Source: Acidobacteriaceae bacterium (GTDB lineage: Bacteria; Acidobacteriota; Terriglobia; Terriglobales; Acidobacteriaceae). From it: DNA of 7,375 bases. The DNA lies in NCBI GenBank assembly GCA_003152795.1, contig PMBA01000406.1, positions 7,599 through 14,973 of the forward strand. Direction: 5' to 3'. The notes under the pieces are model-generated. The model was not told the DNA's origin. It was given only the letters and a program-made list of their open reading frames with translations, and made no database searches. Below are positions 5,439 through 7,375 of this stretch, one piece after another. The translations under genes and the position numbers were made by a program. Position 1 is the first letter of the stretch. Each line of letters starts with the position of its first letter.

Positions 5439-7375
5439 ATGATCCGACTCGCGCTGCTTTGGATATCGCTTGCGTTGTTGACCGTCACCGCGATGGCGCA
5501 AAGCCCTGATATTCCCGAACCCGGCTCGGTCGAGGCCATTGCGGCGGCTACGACCGATCCGCATTTTGTATCGCCATGGGTGTCGTATGTCCCCCAATCG
5601 GATACCGTACCGTCTCCTGAGAAATTTCTGGGCCGGATCATGGGCGCTCCTGGAGAACTCTTGGGTACTGAGAAAGCATACGCCTATGCCCGTGCCCTGG
5701 CTGCTGCGAGCCCCCGAGTTCGTGTGTTGACGCTTGGGCATAGTGAAGAAGGGCGCGAAATTCTCATGCTCGCCATTGCAGACGAGGCCGGTATCCGCGA
5801 TCTCGATCGTCTAAGAGCCGCCACCGCAGCCTTAGCGGATCCGCGCCGCACCAACGAAGCGGCTGCCGAAAAGCTCGTCGCGACCTCCCGCCCGATTTAT
5901 TACTTCAATGCTGCCCTCCATTCCGATGAGACTGGGTCAACCGAAGCCATGATCGAGTTGGCATTCCGCTTGGCCGTATCGGAGCAGCCCATGATCCGGC
6001 GCATCCGGGAACAGGTGGTCGTGCTGATCAATCCCATTTCCAATCCCGACGGCCGGGACAAAATGGTCGACTGGTTCTACCGCTACCTCAAAGGCAAGAC
6101 GGACCGCAATTTGCTGCCGCGGCAGTCTCCTCCGTACTGGTCGAAGTACACGTTCGTCGATATCAACCGCGACACCCACCAGCAGACGCACGAAACCACA
6201 AGAGCCGTGCACCGCATGTTTCATGAATGGCATCCGACGGTGGTGCACGATCTGCATGAGGGTTCACCCCTGATGATGACCTGGAACGGCACGGGGCCGT
6301 ACAACCCCAACATTGACCCCATAACCTATACCGAGTTCCTGGAACTCAGTTTCCACGAAGTGGAGGCTCTCACAGCCATGGGCATGCCCGGAGTTTCGAC
6401 GTGGAATTTCGGGGAAGCGTTTGCCCACCTCTATCTCGATTCCGTGGCCATGAATCACAACAGCATCGGACGCGGCTATGAGACCTTCGGCAACGGCAGC
6501 GCGGAAACTGAGCAGCGCTCGATTTCGGAATCCGCAGCCACAATGGAGTGGTACCGGCCGCTGCCCGCCCCACGAGTGGTCACCTGGTCGGCCCGCGACA
6601 ATCTCAACTACCAGGAAACGGGCGCGCTGGCGGCGCTGGACGAAACGGCCAGCCGGTCCAAAGAAATGCTGCGCAATTTCTACAAGAAGGGATGGGACTC
6701 ATGGCAGAAAGGCTTGACGCAGCCGCCCTATGCGTTTCTGATTCCGGACAATCAGGGAGACGCGGCCCGGGTGGAACAGATGATAGGACGGCTCATGGGA
6801 CAGCAAATCGAAGTTGCCCGAGCGCAGAATACAATTCAGGTTAAGGAAGGGAGCTTTCCCCCTGGAACGTACGTGGTTCGCCTCGATCAACCATATCGTA
6901 ACTACGCAGTCGATTTGCTCACGCCGCAGCATTTCCCGAAGGATGGAGGCGCGCCTTACGATGACGTCTCCTGGGAACTTCCCGCCCACTACCATGTGCA
7001 GGCGATACCGACCGCCGACGCCCACATCCGTGAGGTTGCGCTGTCCCGGTTGACCGATCCTCCGCATGCGGTTGGACGTGTCGCCGGCACCGGACCCGTC
7101 TATTTGCTGAAGGACACCGGGCAAGAATCATTTCTCGCCGCCCGTTATCGTCTGGCTAACTTCGACATTCAAATCGCCGAACGTGAATTCGAGGAAGGCG
7201 GTACGAAGTTTCCGGCCGGGTCGTGGATTCTTGCCACCCAGTCCGGATTGCGCGACGCCATTCTGTCGACCGCCACGGAACTCGGCCTCGACTTCACCCA
7301 GGTTTCCACTGCACCGAATGTGCCCCGCCACACCGCGAAAGCGCCGCGCATTGCCGTGTGGGTGCCGTGGGCCGA
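5439..7375 (+). CDS. secreted M14-family zinc carboxypeptidase, 3' end outside the window
   Basis: The frame stays open to the last base, giving 645 residues with no stop, the longest gene here. A signal peptide (basic M-I-R, hydrophobic core 4-17, A-M-A at 18-20) predicts export with cleavage before Gln21. The M14 fold follows. H-S-D-E (161-164) supplies zinc ligands His161 and Glu164. N-P-x-S-N-P-D-G-R-D (198-207) and D-I-N-R-D (241-245) are substrate-region motifs. H-D-L-H-E-G (270-275) carries the third ligand, probably His273. Y-E-T-F-G-N (347-352) is a candidate catalytic-glutamate region, which I cannot fix to one residue. From about residue 430 a second region begins with no known motif. 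The last visible residues, A-P-R-I-A-V-W-V-P-W, resemble the first strand of the amidotransferase-like domain that ends many long M14 proteins of acidobacteria, so about 200-300 residues may be missing. AGGAGG (5429-5434), four bases before ATG, supports the start. The natural substrate, peptide or peptidoglycan, is unknown. Confidence 0.88.
   Translation, partial: MIRLALLWISLALLTVTAMAQSPDIPEPGSVEAIAAATTDPHFVSPWVSYVPQSDTVPSPEKFLGRIMGAPGELLGTEKAYAYARALAAASPRVRVLTLGHSEEGREILMLAIADEAGIRDLDRLRAATAALADPRRTNEAAAEKLVATSRPIYYFNAALHSDETGSTEAMIELAFRLAVSEQPMIRRIREQVVVLINPISNPDGRDKMVDWFYRYLKGKTDRNLLPRQSPPYWSKYTFVDINRDTHQQTHETTRAVHRMFHEWHPTVVHDLHEGSPLMMTWNGTGPYNPNIDPITYTEFLELSFHEVEALTAMGMPGVSTWNFGEAFAHLYLDSVAMNHNSIGRGYETFGNGSAETEQRSISESAATMEWYRPLPAPRVVTWSARDNLNYQETGALAALDETASRSKEMLRNFYKKGWDSWQKGLTQPPYAFLIPDNQGDAARVEQMIGRLMGQQIEVARAQNTIQVKEGSFPPGTYVVRLDQPYRNYAVDLLTPQHFPKDGGAPYDDVSWELPAHYHVQAIPTADAHIREVALSRLTDPPHAVGRVAGTGPVYLLKDTGQESFLAARYRLANFDIQIAEREFEEGGTKFPAGSWILATQSGLRDAILSTATELGLDFTQVSTAPNVPRHTAKAPRIAVWVPWA

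Overview
The window is a GC-rich piece of bacterial chromosome with all genes on the + strand. It carries a lower-glycolysis cluster followed by a Crp/Fnr-type regulator and the start of a secreted peptidase. The protein style (the M14 peptidase layout, the Crp/Fnr regulator, and an intergenic repeat whose shadow translation reads [11 protein letters not shown]) suggests an acidobacterium. That assignment is inference from family resemblance, since no rRNA or other marker gene is present.

Layout. Positions 1-171 hold the 3' end of a small oxidoreductase-like gene, probably of the PPOX/F420-type flavin-binding family. Positions 172-349 are non-coding and hold a 35-bp interrupted palindrome. 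Then come gap (350-1360, glyceraldehyde-3-phosphate dehydrogenase), a gap-pgk spacer almost filled by a nested inverted repeat, pgk (1492-2703, phosphoglycerate kinase), and a second structured spacer. Next is a MacroD/YmdB-type macro-domain protein (2833-3465) whose stop codon overlaps the start of tpiA (3462-4214, triosephosphate isomerase) as ATGA. A 262-bp spacer with tandem small hairpins, a CRP-box-like palindrome and an extended -10 promoter leads to a Crp/Fnr-family regulator (4477-5178). That gene ends in a strong intrinsic terminator (5211-5245). A separate unit with its own putative promoter encodes an exported M14-family zinc carboxypeptidase (5439 to beyond the right edge). This is the longest reading frame in the window and is open at the end.

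How the genes work together. GapA, PGK and TpiA catalyse consecutive reversible steps of glycolysis and gluconeogenesis (triose-phosphate interconversion, oxidation to 1,3-bisphosphoglycerate with NAD, then ATP formation). The unusual member is the macro-domain gene, which sits inside the glycolytic set and is translationally coupled to tpiA. It has a Cys where the E. coli YmdB family has its catalytic Asp, and an Arg in the second phosphate-binding loop. The regulator downstream has a CRP-like recognition helix (R-E-T-V-S-R) but lacks the CRP cAMP-contact residues, and its own upstream region contains a GGTGA-N6-TCACA palindrome. It is therefore a candidate cAMP-independent regulator that could act on its own locus and possibly on tpiA/glycolysis. 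No mobile element, CRISPR array, tRNA or rRNA is visible, and no wholly new system could be demonstrated. The points worth following are the macro-domain coupling, the regulator/operator pair and the structured spacers.
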